The notes: generated from the sequence alone by a model not told the origin. DNA of 42,914 nt from an uncultured Bacilli bacterium (GCA_944371605.1 CALVXU010000006.1:1-42914); one strand, 5' to 3'. Shown: positions 1-8,093, numbered from the stretch's first letter. Translations and numbers: made by a program.

Positions 1-2
1 GA

Positions 3-140
3 CAATTATCTAAGACTGCAAGAGCATTAGGGATTAATCGCTATTCATTAAGACCTTGGAGAGATAAAAGAAAAAAAGTCTGCACACCCTTAGAAGTTCT
101 AAGTTTGTATCAGACATGTCGTTCTAATATGTGGAGATGA
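3..140 (+). CDS. C-terminal fragment of unidentified protein, HTH-like (partial, doubtful)
   Basis: An open frame enters from the left edge and stops with TGA at 138-140. It encodes about 45 residues, with a stretch around KTARALGINRYSLRPW that resembles the helix-turn-helix of small DNA-binding proteins, followed by a basic patch. The last nine bases overlap the 3' end of ssrA on the other strand. tmRNA 3' ends are common integration sites for mobile elements, so this could be the tail of an element gene, but a chance open frame of this length in AT-rich DNA is also possible. No start is visible and the family is not recognised. Confidence 0.25.
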   Translation, partial: QLSKTARALGINRYSLRPWRDKRKKVCTPLEVLSLYQTCRSNMWR

Positions 141-524
141 CGGGAATTGAACCCGCGTCCAAACTAAGCGTTTCAGAGAGGCCTACAGTTTAGCTTCAGA
201 ATAATTTCAATCAACTATAATCTGAAGCGTTAATAGTTGATCTATCATTTCTGATTAGTTATAAGCCAAGGAAATGAAACTCGACAGATAACCTTAAGTC
301 TAAGAAGCCAAATTTGACGACTTAAGAAATCAAATTTGGGTGTGCGGAGGGCGCTGTTGGCCCTCAAAAGATGCTAACTACTAGAGACTAGCAGCAAGCA
401 GCGGCCATCATAGCCGGTGCACGGAACATGACAGGTTTATTGGCATTTGTCTTTTGCCGGTGATAAGGTCACCACTCCACTGCCCTCTAAGATCTTCCTA
501 GCCTGTCGAAACCAGAACATCCCC
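132..524 (-). ncRNA. ssrA: tmRNA (transfer-messenger RNA)
   Basis: This is the trans-translation RNA that rescues stalled ribosomes with SmpB. The 5' end reads GGGGATGTTCTGG and the 3' part reads GGGTTCAATTCCCG followed by CATCTCC. The ends form a 7-bp acceptor stem (GGGGATG with CATCTCC, one G-U), and the T-arm is canonical. CCA is not encoded: the discriminator A is followed by CAT. The only plausible tag frame runs through Lys-Thr-Asn-Ala-Asn-Lys-Pro-Val near 450-425 and ends at the TAG at 388-390, inside a conserved-looking stem-loop. Its last codons would be Ala-Ala-Ala-Cys-Cys, unlike the usual Leu/Val-Ala-Ala, so the exact resume codon is uncertain. The RNA identity is not in doubt. 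Confidence 0.95.
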
Positions 525-534
525 AGTGTGAATT

Positions 535-562
535 ATTATAGATAAAAACAATGAAAAAACAA
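535..562 (-). promoter_or_regulatory. ssrA promoter
   Basis: On the minus strand TTGTTT (557-562) is separated by 16 bp from a perfect TATAAT (535-540). The tmRNA 5' G lies 11 bases beyond, consistent with a short 5' leader removed by processing. Confidence 0.6.
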
Positions 563-586
563 GGGAGAAACTATTTTATATGAAAA

Positions 587-608
587 GCAGCTAGATTTCT
601 CTAGCTGC
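587..608 (-). terminator. Terminator after the 383-aa membrane protein gene
   Basis: GCAGCTAGA and its perfect complement form a 9-bp stem with a 4-base loop. On the minus strand it is followed by TTTTCATAT. It lies directly downstream of the stop at 615 and separates this gene from ssrA. Confidence 0.7.
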
Positions 609-614
609 AATAAA

Positions 615-1766
615 TTAATCTAAAGCTTGTAAGTTGAGTTCTGGACGAGCTGTTCGCATTGATTCATAAGCTTGTTTGAATAATCTCTTTTCTGAAGCGA
701 CTCTTTCAGACTCAGCAGAATTGGAAATCATATCTTGATATTTTTTAATAAGATTATTTATGATTTCTTTATCATCTGAATTTTTGCAAATAACTAAGAT
801 AGCTGTTCTGAAACCTGATAATTGAATAGGGTTGCGAACAAATTTTTTGTCATCTTTATTCAAAGAATTATAAAGACTATTAGCGCCAGCGTCATCATTT
901 ACTAAATAGCGTAGATACATCGACTCGGCGATCGGTAGGTATTTGACTGTATCAGGTAAATCATTTATATGTGCCTTCATCTCACTTAAAATCTTGACAG
1001 CTTTTTCTAACTCATTTTTGTAGAGCAAATCAAGATAGATGTAGTACAGGACTTGAGCTTTATAATAATTGGAATAATCGTTGAACTCGGCGACTAGATA
1101 GTTCTCGCCATCGACATCATGCATGTTATTGATCTGAACGATGTTAAAGGCTTTTTGATTATCTTTTCCAGTCGTCATCAATAAGTTGAAGACATCAGTT
1201 GGATAATCTTGTCTCAAAGGTATCCATTCATAGAAGATAAACATCAGTCCGAAAATCAAGGAGAAGAGAGCACCCCAACCGATTATCGAATTATTCTCGG
1301 CGAATGAAAGAGCGAAAAAGAGAGATAAGCTGATTATCGAATATAATGCAAAACCGATTAAACCGCCTAAGAAAATCGGTCGTGGATTTCTTTCAATATT
1401 TTCATCTTCAGGTGCAAATTGCATAGCAAAATCAGTTATTCTTACGATGTCATAAGAGATTTTTCTTTTTTTGTCATTTTCGTAAACAATACCTAAAAAG
1501 GAAAAATAGAAAACTTTGTAATGGCAGACTTTTGCAACAATAAATTTAGTCAAATTATAAAATACAGCCATCATGATCACACCGACGATTGCAGAAACGA
1601 TGAAATAGGCGGTCTTATCAGTGTCTTTCGGCACTAAATTCGCTGTCGCTTTTTGAGCAAAAAACATGCCTACAACATAAGCGATTAAAAAGAAGAATAG
1701 AGGCCACGATAAATTTCGTTGTAAAAAAGTCTTCTCATTAGTTTTGAGAGATTTATTCTCTTCCAT
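615..1766 (-). CDS. Multi-pass membrane protein with helical C-terminal domain, unknown function
   Basis: A 383-residue protein that I do not recognise. Four hydrophobic segments are visible, as two pairs (about residues 21-40 and 53-72, then 129-155 and 162-183). Between the pairs lies a basic loop of about 55 residues. The C-terminal half (about 215-383) is soluble, helical and rich in Leu/Tyr/Glu, and looks like degenerate TPR-type repeats. There is no signal peptide and no obvious catalytic motif. The start is well supported by GGGAGG eight bases upstream of the ATG. The gene is monocistronic, with a terminator directly downstream and a 62-bp gap from the preceding gene. The plan, membrane anchor followed by helical repeats, resembles that of the 643-aa protein at 14485-16416, but I see no clear sequence identity. 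Confidence 0.85.
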   Translation of the reverse strand: MEENKSLKTNEKTFLQRNLSWPLFFFLIAYVVGMFFAQKATANLVPKDTDKTAYFIVSAIVGVIMMAVFYNLTKFIVAKVCHYKVFYFSFLGIVYENDKKRKISYDIVRITDFAMQFAPEDENIERNPRPIFLGGLIGFALYSIISLSLFFALSFAENNSIIGWGALFSLIFGLMFIFYEWIPLRQDYPTDVFNLLMTTGKDNQKAFNIVQINNMHDVDGENYLVAEFNDYSNYYKAQVLYYIYLDLLYKNELEKAVKILSEMKAHINDLPDTVKYLPIAESMYLRYLVNDDAGANSLYNSLNKDDKKFVRNPIQLSGFRTAILVICKNSDDKEIINNLIKKYQDMISNSAESERVASEKRLFKQAYESMRTARPELNLQALD

Positions 1767-1828
1767 GGGTTATACCTCCCTGAATAGCACAAACAACTAT
1801 AGAATTATACTATTTTTATTAGTAATCT

Positions 1829-2932
1829 TCATCTTATGTGCAACATTTTCTCCGCATGAGTGATATCTTCAGCCTTTATTTCAAAATCTAAATCTGAAAA
1901 TGAGTGAACTATTGGAAGAGATGATATGTATTCTAGTAATGGCTTTTCAGAAGCGTCTTTTTGTGAGAAAACTATTTGATTAAAAAGCAGTATTTTTTCT
2001 TCTAAGAATTTCGAATTCGTTTTGATGAAGCTTGGGAGTAATAAAGCGATGCCTTGGCCATGGATGAGATCAGGATAGATTCCTGAAAGATAATGTTCAG
2101 CTTGATGGACAATAAAGCGTTTTGTTTTACCGACATTTGTTATGCCGTTATGTGAAATAGCGCCTAATAACATCATCGCTTTTCTTGATGAATAATCATT
2201 TTCTTTAGTGAGCACTGACTTTGAAATATCAATGATAGCTCGCATTGTAGCTAGTGCTAAATAATCTGCGACTTCATATTCTTCTGAAGGAGAAAAAAAC
2301 CTTTCAAAAGAATGAGAAAACATGTCGATAAGGCCAAAAGCTAATTGCTTTTTTGGTAACGAATATGTCATAGTTGGATCTAAGATAGCAAATAAAGGAT
2401 AGTTTGATTCATCATTAAATCCACCCTTAAAGTTCTTTTCTCTGTCAGATATGACACAAGAATCAGACATTTCAGATCCGGAAGCGGCGATTGTTAAAAT
2501 CACACCGACTTTAAGTGTGTTCAACGGTCGAACTTTATGTTTATTAAAGTCTAAAGGATCACCATTATAGTAATATCCATGAGCTGCTGATTTACATGTA
2601 TCGATGACTGAGCCTCCGCCGATGGCCAAGATTAATTCTGGATTAAAGGCTCTTAATCTCTCGACTATTTTTCTTACAACTTTAATATCAGGATTGGCTT
2701 CGACACCACAATACTCATCGTAACTGATTTGATTTTCTTCAAGAGATTGAGTGATGATTTGATATATTCCATTCTTTTTTATTCTATCGCTCCCATAGAC
2801 CAGAAATATTTTATGAAAACCATATTCTTGTGAAATGATTTTGCCTATTTCCGTGGTATTGTTTTGACCGATAAAGAGCTTTGTCGGGCAACAGAATTGA
2901 TAATTATTTATTAAGCTTTTAATGTTTTTCAA
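1829..2932 (-). CDS. Iron-containing alcohol dehydrogenase
   Basis: Group III Fe-dependent alcohol dehydrogenase, which interconverts aldehydes or ketones and alcohols with NAD(P)H in fermentation. The Rossmann-type half carries GGGSVIDTCKSAA (about 105-117). The metal half shows the four expected ligands: Asp203 and His207 in LIDMFSHSFE, His276 in VHQAEH, and His291 in LIHGQG. At 367 residues it is slightly shorter than the usual 380-390 of butanol dehydrogenase-type members, mostly at the C-terminus. The start is TTG with AGGAGG eight bases upstream; the nearby ATG at 2935-2937 is out of frame and stops after two codons. Substrate cannot be told from sequence; BdhA/YugJ-like or lactaldehyde-reductase-like activity are both possible. 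Confidence 0.9.
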   Translation of the reverse strand: MKNIKSLINNYQFCCPTKLFIGQNNTTEIGKIISQEYGFHKIFLVYGSDRIKKNGIYQIITQSLEENQISYDEYCGVEANPDIKVVRKIVERLRAFNPELILAIGGGSVIDTCKSAAHGYYYNGDPLDFNKHKVRPLNTLKVGVILTIAASGSEMSDSCVISDREKNFKGGFNDESNYPLFAILDPTMTYSLPKKQLAFGLIDMFSHSFERFFSPSEEYEVADYLALATMRAIIDISKSVLTKENDYSSRKAMMLLGAISHNGITNVGKTKRFIVHQAEHYLSGIYPDLIHGQGIALLLPSFIKTNSKFLEEKILLFNQIVFSQKDASEKPLLEYISSLPIVHSFSDLDFEIKAEDITHAEKMLHIR

Positions 2933-3144
2933 AGCATTGACCTCCTATTTAAATGATCTTTGTCACTAGATTATATTGTAATAGATTTAGAAATACATAA
3001 TTTTGAGGATGCATTATATTTTAGAAAAGACAAAGAAATACACTTTAAATTTTAATGTACGCAAATGACTAAGAATGTCTTTTGATTTAAAAAAGTTCAA
3101 TTAAATTTGCAATCTTCAGTCATGCGTGTTTCAATATTCTCACT

Positions 3145-4809
3145 ATGAAAAAAATAAAATTTATTTCTTTAGCTACTATTTGTATGCTTCTTACATCTTC
3201 AGTAATGTCTTCATGCGACTTCTTTAGAAGTGGGACAAGCGAATCTTCTTTGTCAAACAATCAAAATAATTCTGAAATCACTATTTTAAATGGAAAAACG
3301 GCTAGATTGAATGTCGGTGATACATTGCAATTAGAAATAGAGGTTTCTAATGCTGACAAAAATGAAGTTGTTTATGCCACTAAAAATGAGCAGGTGGCAA
3401 CCGTCAGTTCTGATGGCTTAATCACCGCTATCAAAGAAGGCATCACGTCTATAATCGCAATGATTGGAGATGCCCAAGCTAAGATTGATATATTTGTCAA
3501 TTCGAAGGAATATGAGATTGATTCTATATACCTTTCAATCGATAAAAAAACGATGAGAACCGGTGAAACTATCCCTGCATCTATTTCAGTCGATCCAGAA
3601 GACTATATTGATGACGCTGTATTGAACGTCATAGAAGGTCAAGATTTGGTCTCTATTGAAGGAAATCAAATCACTGCATTGAAATCTGGAACTGCGAAAC
3701 TTCAAGCTGAATGTCATGGCTATTTGTCTGATATTATTGACTTATCTATTTATGATTTTGATATCTCCGTGTCTTCATCGATAATAGCTGGAGAACATGA
3801 AAGACTTTCTATTCGCAACTATTCAGGGAATAAATCAGATTTAAAATGGTGGATTGAAGATTCTAGCATTATATCTATTAATACTTCTGCAGTTGGAGAT
3901 ATATTCGTTAATGGTGATGAAATAGGCCAAACCGATTTCTATTTATATAATGAAGATGGTCTAATTTCTAACACATTAACTATTTCGGTTATCGGTGGTA
4001 ATCCTTACTTAGATATCGATAAAAATCAATTTTATGATGATTATACTCGTGCTACTGATTACACCGATGCGATGTATAGAAGTGAATGTGATTTGATGTC
4101 AGGTTGGATAGAAGTCCCAGATCAAGAACCCACCGTTTCCTCGTATCAGCCTAGCAAAAGCGGTAAATTGATTCATAATACAACGATGAATTATTCAAAT
4201 AATAATCGTACTTATACTGTATTAGATGCAAATGGTGATAAAGCTTTTGATATCTATTATGGTGCTGCATATACTTCCCTAGAAGAAGTAGCTGCTTATA
4301 TCTATGCTTGGGGTGACATTCCAATAAATTATACTTCAAATAAATCAGCTAATCCTAGTCGTTCCGTTTGGGGAGAATATTTGAGATTAAATAACAGCGA
4401 GTTTTCTGGAGACACAGATGGCTATCCTTATGAGCCAGAACTCCCTGAAATTTCTGGATGCGATGGAAATCTTATTTATTATGAAATTGATATAGGAACT
4501 ACTGGAACAGACTGTGATCCAAAATGGAAACCAGAATTATATAATGACGGAAAGGAAATTGTCAGAGGAGCAGCAAGAATTGTTTATTCTAGGTACTATG
4601 CCGATACTGGGAAAGAAGTAAAGCCTGAAGATAGATATGTTTTTTATACATATAATCACTATAATGATTTCCAAGAATATTTAAATTATGAAAATGGCTG
4701 GGGTGAGATGTTTGGTAATATCACAGGAGGCGGTGTTATTTCTAGTAAAGTTCCTGGCGAATATAATCCAACACCCTATGTTGAAACAATACGTGAGCCA
4801 CTAAATTGA
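3145..4809 (+). CDS. Lipoprotein with Ig-like (BIG2-type) domains and C-terminal barnase-like ribonuclease domain
   Basis: The 554-residue precursor has a signal peptide and lipobox (VMSSC, lipidated Cys24), so it should sit on the outer membrane face. Residues about 43-117 form a BIG2-like Ig domain (VGDTLQLEIEV, NEQVATVSSDGLITAIKEG). Two further beta domains follow, to about 285. Residues about 373-515 match barnase in order: EEVAAYIYAWGDIPINY resembles its VADYLQTYHKLPDNY start, YYEIDIG carries Glu447, RGAARIVYS carries Arg474 and Arg478, and YNHYNDF carries His505. These correspond to barnase Glu73, Arg83, Arg87 and His102, and Lys400 is at the place of Lys27. Two insertions between these motifs and a 40-residue tail make it larger than barnase. 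No barstar-like gene is visible. No strong ribosome binding site precedes the ATG. The RNase call is inference from motif order. Confidence 0.8.
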   Translation: MKKIKFISLATICMLLTSSVMSSCDFFRSGTSESSLSNNQNNSEITILNGKTARLNVGDTLQLEIEVSNADKNEVVYATKNEQVATVSSDGLITAIKEGITSIIAMIGDAQAKIDIFVNSKEYEIDSIYLSIDKKTMRTGETIPASISVDPEDYIDDAVLNVIEGQDLVSIEGNQITALKSGTAKLQAECHGYLSDIIDLSIYDFDISVSSSIIAGEHERLSIRNYSGNKSDLKWWIEDSSIISINTSAVGDIFVNGDEIGQTDFYLYNEDGLISNTLTISVIGGNPYLDIDKNQFYDDYTRATDYTDAMYRSECDLMSGWIEVPDQEPTVSSYQPSKSGKLIHNTTMNYSNNNRTYTVLDANGDKAFDIYYGAAYTSLEEVAAYIYAWGDIPINYTSNKSANPSRSVWGEYLRLNNSEFSGDTDGYPYEPELPEISGCDGNLIYYEIDIGTTGTDCDPKWKPELYNDGKEIVRGAARIVYSRYYADTGKEVKPEDRYVFYTYNHYNDFQEYLNYENGWGEMFGNITGGGVISSKVPGEYNPTPYVETIREPLN

Positions 4810-4837
4810 TTTCAATTTTTAAAGATAAGTTGTTATT

Positions 4838-4863
4838 CACTCAGCTTTATATAAAGCTGAGTG
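4838..4863 (+). terminator. Terminator of the barnase-like lipoprotein gene
   Basis: CACTCAGCTTTA pairs perfectly with TAAAGCTGAGTG (12 bp, of which 11 can form around the tight loop), followed by ATTTTCAT. It begins 28 bases after the stop codon. Confidence 0.8.
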
Positions 4864-5168
4864 ATTTTCATAATAATTGTCTAAATTCTTGCTTGTTGAG
4901 ACAATAAGGCATCTTACTGACAAACGACACAACTTATTAAGCACTAAATACTTTTCAGCAGGACTTTAGATGATTGTTTTGCTTAGATTGAAGTGAGTAT
5001 AAATGCATTGATAAATGTTAAGACATAATAAAAGCTCATATGAAAATATTTCAAATTAAATATTTGCATGTTTTTGTTTTTATTAAGTGCTTTATTTAAT
5101 TAATATAGTTTTGTCTTATATCAACTCGATGCAGCAGAGGAAAATTTAGATTACACTCATATAAAACA
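4864..5168. other. Intergenic region with nothing recognised
   Basis: About 300 AT-rich bases between the terminator of the plus-strand lipoprotein gene and the 3' end of rtcB. I see no open frame with a ribosome binding site, no strong hairpin with a T-run for rtcB, and no repeat. The rtcB transcript therefore has no obvious intrinsic terminator here. Confidence 0.4.
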
Positions 5169-6389
5169 CTATCCAGCTTTAAAAGAATAAGTAGGTTTAA
5201 TAATTTCTTTGATATCACAAGATTCTTGAATGTTGTCGATGATGCTTTCTAAAGGTTTATAGGCAAAGCAAGATTCGTCGATAGTGTTTTCATTGATAGA
5301 TGTTGAATAGATTCCTTTCATAGATTTTGAATATTGTTCTAAAGTGATCTTGTTTTTAGCTTCTCTTCTAGAGAGTAAGCGCCCGGCCCCATGTGGACAA
5401 GAATAGTTATATTCAGCATCTCCTTTACCACTGGCGATTATCGCCCCATCTCTCATAGAGATAGGAATGATTAAAAATTCATCTTTATAAGCACTGATAG
5501 CTCCTTTTCGCAAAATCATATCATCAGTATTGATGTAATTATGAATACATTCATGAATCATGCAATTATCAAATGAAATCTTTAAGGCGTTTAAAATAGT
5601 CTTAGCGATCAGTAGACGATTGATTGATGCGAAATGTTGAACTATTTTTATGTCGTGAATATAATTGTCAAAATCGTCGCCGACAACTGGATATAGGTCG
5701 GTTGACAAGATGTCATTTTTTTGATTTTCTAAATCAAACGCTTTTAATTGTTTTTCAATTTCTTTCGCATTACCACTGCTCTTTAATTGGTTGATGAGCT
5801 CTTTTCTCTTCTCATTATTTTTTATTTGATCGTGGTGATAGCTATTAGCTTTTTTTACATAATATTTATTAGTTAAAACACCTAGATAGCGAGAGCCAGA
5901 ATGAATCAAAAGATTGAGAAATCCGTTTTCATCTCTATCGATTTCGATGAAATGATTCCCTCCTCCTAAAGTTCCTAATGAACATTCGATATAGTTTTTT
6001 AAGTCTTTGACTTGAGATGAAAAACTGAGATTATCAAATTCGTCAAAAGAGACTAGTTTATCTTGATGAATGTTAAAACCAGCTGGTACAGAGTGATGAA
6101 TTATGTCATCAATTAAAGCATAATCAATTTCTTTGATAGGCAGACGAACTAAAGTCATACCGCAGCCGATATCCACTCCTACTAAGCTTGGTGCGATAGC
6201 TCTATTTTTAACTTTGATCGTAGTTCCGATGCAAGCAGCCTCTCCGACATGACAATCAGGCATGATAGATATTTGGCAATTTTCTAAATAATCTAAATCC
6301 AAAAGTCTGTTGATCTGTTCAAGCAAATCAGAAGTATAAATATCAGCAAATATTTTGGCTGAAGTATATTTTCCGTTCAAAACTATCAT
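5169..6389 (-). CDS. rtcB: RtcB-family RNA-splicing ligase
   Basis: GTP- and Mn-dependent ligase that joins 2',3'-cyclic phosphate or 3'-phosphate ends to 5'-OH ends, repairing RNA cut by endoribonucleases. Of 406 residues, close to E. coli RtcB (408). Visible signatures are VGVDIGCGM (Asp73, Cys76, metal site), TLGGGNHFIE (His145), LIHSGSR (His163) and CPHGAGRLLSRREA. His333 in the last of these is at the position of the guanylylated His337. The ATG overlaps the stop of the Ro-like gene (ATGA), with GGAGG upstream, so the two should be translationally coupled. No archease gene is adjacent. Family assignment is firm; a role in repair of damaged RNA together with the Ro-like partner is inferred from the operon. 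Confidence 0.95.
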   Translation of the reverse strand: MIVLNGKYTSAKIFADIYTSDLLEQINRLLDLDYLENCQISIMPDCHVGEAACIGTTIKVKNRAIAPSLVGVDIGCGMTLVRLPIKEIDYALIDDIIHHSVPAGFNIHQDKLVSFDEFDNLSFSSQVKDLKNYIECSLGTLGGGNHFIEIDRDENGFLNLLIHSGSRYLGVLTNKYYVKKANSYHHDQIKNNEKRKELINQLKSSGNAKEIEKQLKAFDLENQKNDILSTDLYPVVGDDFDNYIHDIKIVQHFASINRLLIAKTILNALKISFDNCMIHECIHNYINTDDMILRKGAISAYKDEFLIIPISMRDGAIIASGKGDAEYNYSCPHGAGRLLSRREAKNKITLEQYSKSMKGIYSTSINENTIDESCFAYKPLESIIDNIQESCDIKEIIKPTYSFKAG

Positions 6390-7825
6390 TTTTTGCCTCC
6401 TAATATTTTGTCTACTACTTGATAATAAGGGTTCAGTGCTTTGTTCATCAAAGATAATGGAGTGAAATCGGTGGTATTATTTAAAAGCGAAACTAAATTT
6501 TTGCTAGCCCCGGAAATTAGAATCACCTGGTCATCTTTCGTCGCTGCAAAATGAATGCTGTGAGAACAGACATTGATATAGATGACCTGTGGGATTATCA
6601 ATCCTTTGTCAGCAAATATCTGTTTGAATGTTTCATAAGTGGGAACATCGGCTACACCATAATCAAATTCCATATCTGAAATGATGATTATTCGTTTGAT
6701 TTGCTCATCTTTATTCATGTTCTTCTCTTTTTTGGCGATGAGATTGTATACTTTGAGGATATTTGTGTTGGAACAATCGTTATATTTATATGTCAATTTT
6801 AATTTTTCATATAAATTATTGCATTTATCTAAGTTAACGATTTCAGGATTCGATGAAAAAGTGATAAATGAGTTTTTTAATTCTCCTCCTAGATACTCTG
6901 AAAAAAGAATCGCTAATGAAGTCGAGACATTAAGGGGATGTTTATTGTTTGAGCACATGGAACCGGAACCATCTCTGACGACGATGGTTTTTTTTAGCTC
7001 TGGTAAAGACATCTTCATATTCTTCCATTTAGCTTCCATCATCTCTTGATCAATCTCACACATTTCAGAAGAATAAGTTCTGATGATATCATATGGATAA
7101 AGTGTATCGGTATGAAGTTTTGTTTTTCCTTTTTTGACATTAGAAATGAATTCTTGATATCTGACACCATCATTCCTTTTAAAAGCTTCACGATATTTGT
7201 TGATAGCTAATGAAGGGACTTTTTGATAGTCAAAAGAATAGTCCATTTTTCGTAAATCGTTTTCGATTATACGTCCTTTACGAAGCATTGAGAGACATTT
7301 GCGATAGCTTTTTTCTGTCATCCCTAAAAGATTTGCAATCTTTTTGCCTAAAGCTTTTCTTTGTTTGTTATGACAATTGACTGAGGGAAGCCATTTAAAT
7401 AATAAAGATATGTTACTTTTTTGATTCTTTCTATCATTTTTCAAAGTTTTTTTAAGATGTTTAATCAAATATGGCTGAGCTTCAGTGTCGATTAAACTCA
7501 AAATGTCATCATAACGTCCATAGTTGACGACGGTTTCAATCATTTTGGCAGCTATTATTGGATTTTTATTTCCCAATATTTCATACATGCAGCGGAAAAC
7601 TTCTCGTTCACCTAAACCATTTTTGATATCTCTAGTATAGAGCATTAAAGCTATGGATTTTCTCAAGTCGATGTTCAAAGCTTTATTGAAGAGAGGCTTG
7701 ACTACTTTTAAATTATTTCGGCTGCCACCTACTGTGCTGAATAAATCGAGGAAAACATCACCTGCCGTGCAATAGGCGATATCCCCATTTTCAGTTGTGG
7801 TCAATGCTGATCTATTGTTTGTCAT
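6386..7825 (-). CDS. Ro60-like TROVE/DUF2828 RNA-binding protein with C-terminal VWA domain
   Basis: A 479-residue protein of the Ro60/Rsr type. An all-helical N-terminal part (about 10-270) carries the family-like ALMLYTRDIKNGLGEREVF and, near 200-245, KVPSLAINKYREAF. The C-terminal VWA domain has a complete MIDAS: VRDGSGSM (Asp285, Ser287, Ser289), a Thr in NTNIL and Asp384 in ISDMEFD. Ro proteins bind misfolded RNAs and small Y RNAs. The nearest family could be DUF2828, a TROVE relative, rather than strict TROVE. The ATG at 7825 is preferred over an upstream start because AAAGGAGG lies eight bases before it. It is first gene of an operon with rtcB, four-base overlap, and its leader holds two tandem hairpins. 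Confidence 0.85.
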   Translation of the reverse strand: MTNNRSALTTTENGDIAYCTAGDVFLDLFSTVGGSRNNLKVVKPLFNKALNIDLRKSIALMLYTRDIKNGLGEREVFRCMYEILGNKNPIIAAKMIETVVNYGRYDDILSLIDTEAQPYLIKHLKKTLKNDRKNQKSNISLLFKWLPSVNCHNKQRKALGKKIANLLGMTEKSYRKCLSMLRKGRIIENDLRKMDYSFDYQKVPSLAINKYREAFKRNDGVRYQEFISNVKKGKTKLHTDTLYPYDIIRTYSSEMCEIDQEMMEAKWKNMKMSLPELKKTIVVRDGSGSMCSNNKHPLNVSTSLAILFSEYLGGELKNSFITFSSNPEIVNLDKCNNLYEKLKLTYKYNDCSNTNILKVYNLIAKKEKNMNKDEQIKRIIIISDMEFDYGVADVPTYETFKQIFADKGLIIPQVIYINVCSHSIHFAATKDDQVILISGASKNLVSLLNNTTDFTPLSLMNKALNPYYQVVDKILGGKK

Positions 7826-7852
7826 GTGTGTTTTCCTCCTTTTTAAGTCAAC

Positions 7853-7960
7853 AAGGCGCCTTAGTAACACATACTATTTCTGTAAAAATGCTTTATTGCT
7901 GTATGCGCCTTTATTCCAAGACACTTTTTTAAGTTTTTTTGTGATTGCTGTATGTGTCTT
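7853..7960 (-). ncRNA. Tandem covarying hairpins upstream of the Ro-like gene; candidate Y-RNA-like or leader RNA
   Basis: Two stem-loops in tandem on the minus strand. Hairpin 1 (7918-7960, 43 nt) closes with AAGACAC / GTGTCTT and hairpin 2 (7853-7911, 59 nt) with AAGGCGC / GCGCCTT, 7 perfect bp each. Stem positions 4 and 6 change A-U to G-C with compensation. Both carry the identical CATACAGCAAT starting at the last base of the 5' stem strand. An 8-mer of hairpin 1, ACACATAC (7950-7957), is also perfectly complementary to GTATGTGT in hairpin 2 (7867-7874), so an alternative fold exists. Hairpin 2 ends 10 bases before the Shine-Dalgarno of the Ro-like gene. Bacterial Ro proteins work with Y RNAs encoded next to them; that these are such RNAs is inference. 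A cis-acting leader that senses Ro or RtcB is the alternative. Confidence 0.55.
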
Positions 7961-7987
7961 GATAATAGTTTAAAGGAATAGGAAAAT

Positions 7988-8010
7988 ATTCAAAATTGAC
8001 AGTTTTGAAT
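7988..8010. promoter_or_regulatory. Inverted repeat in the divergent Ro-rtcB / WYL intergenic region, candidate operator
   Basis: ATTCAAAA and TTTTGAAT form a perfect 8-bp inverted repeat with a 7-bp spacer. The spacer contains TTGACA (7996-8001, plus strand), a consensus -35 element pointing toward the WYL gene. It sits upstream of both divergent units, where a regulator such as the ribbon-helix-helix/WYL protein could control both. No clear -10 at ideal spacing was found for either direction. Confidence 0.4.
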
Positions 8011-8093
8011 TGAAAATATACCACAAAAAATATTGTAAATATCGGAATAATTAAATAAAATTATATATAAATAGACCACATAAAGAGGGGTAT

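Noticed and set aside
209..216. Active M48 zinc protease motif in the 643-aa protein (these are protein residues 209-216)
   Set aside because: The sequence is HRELSLYN rather than HExxH, so no active metallopeptidase can be claimed.
3145..4809. Barstar-like inhibitor gene near the barnase-like lipoprotein
   Set aside because: None of the small frames nearby has barstar features, and the flanking genes are an alcohol dehydrogenase and rtcB.
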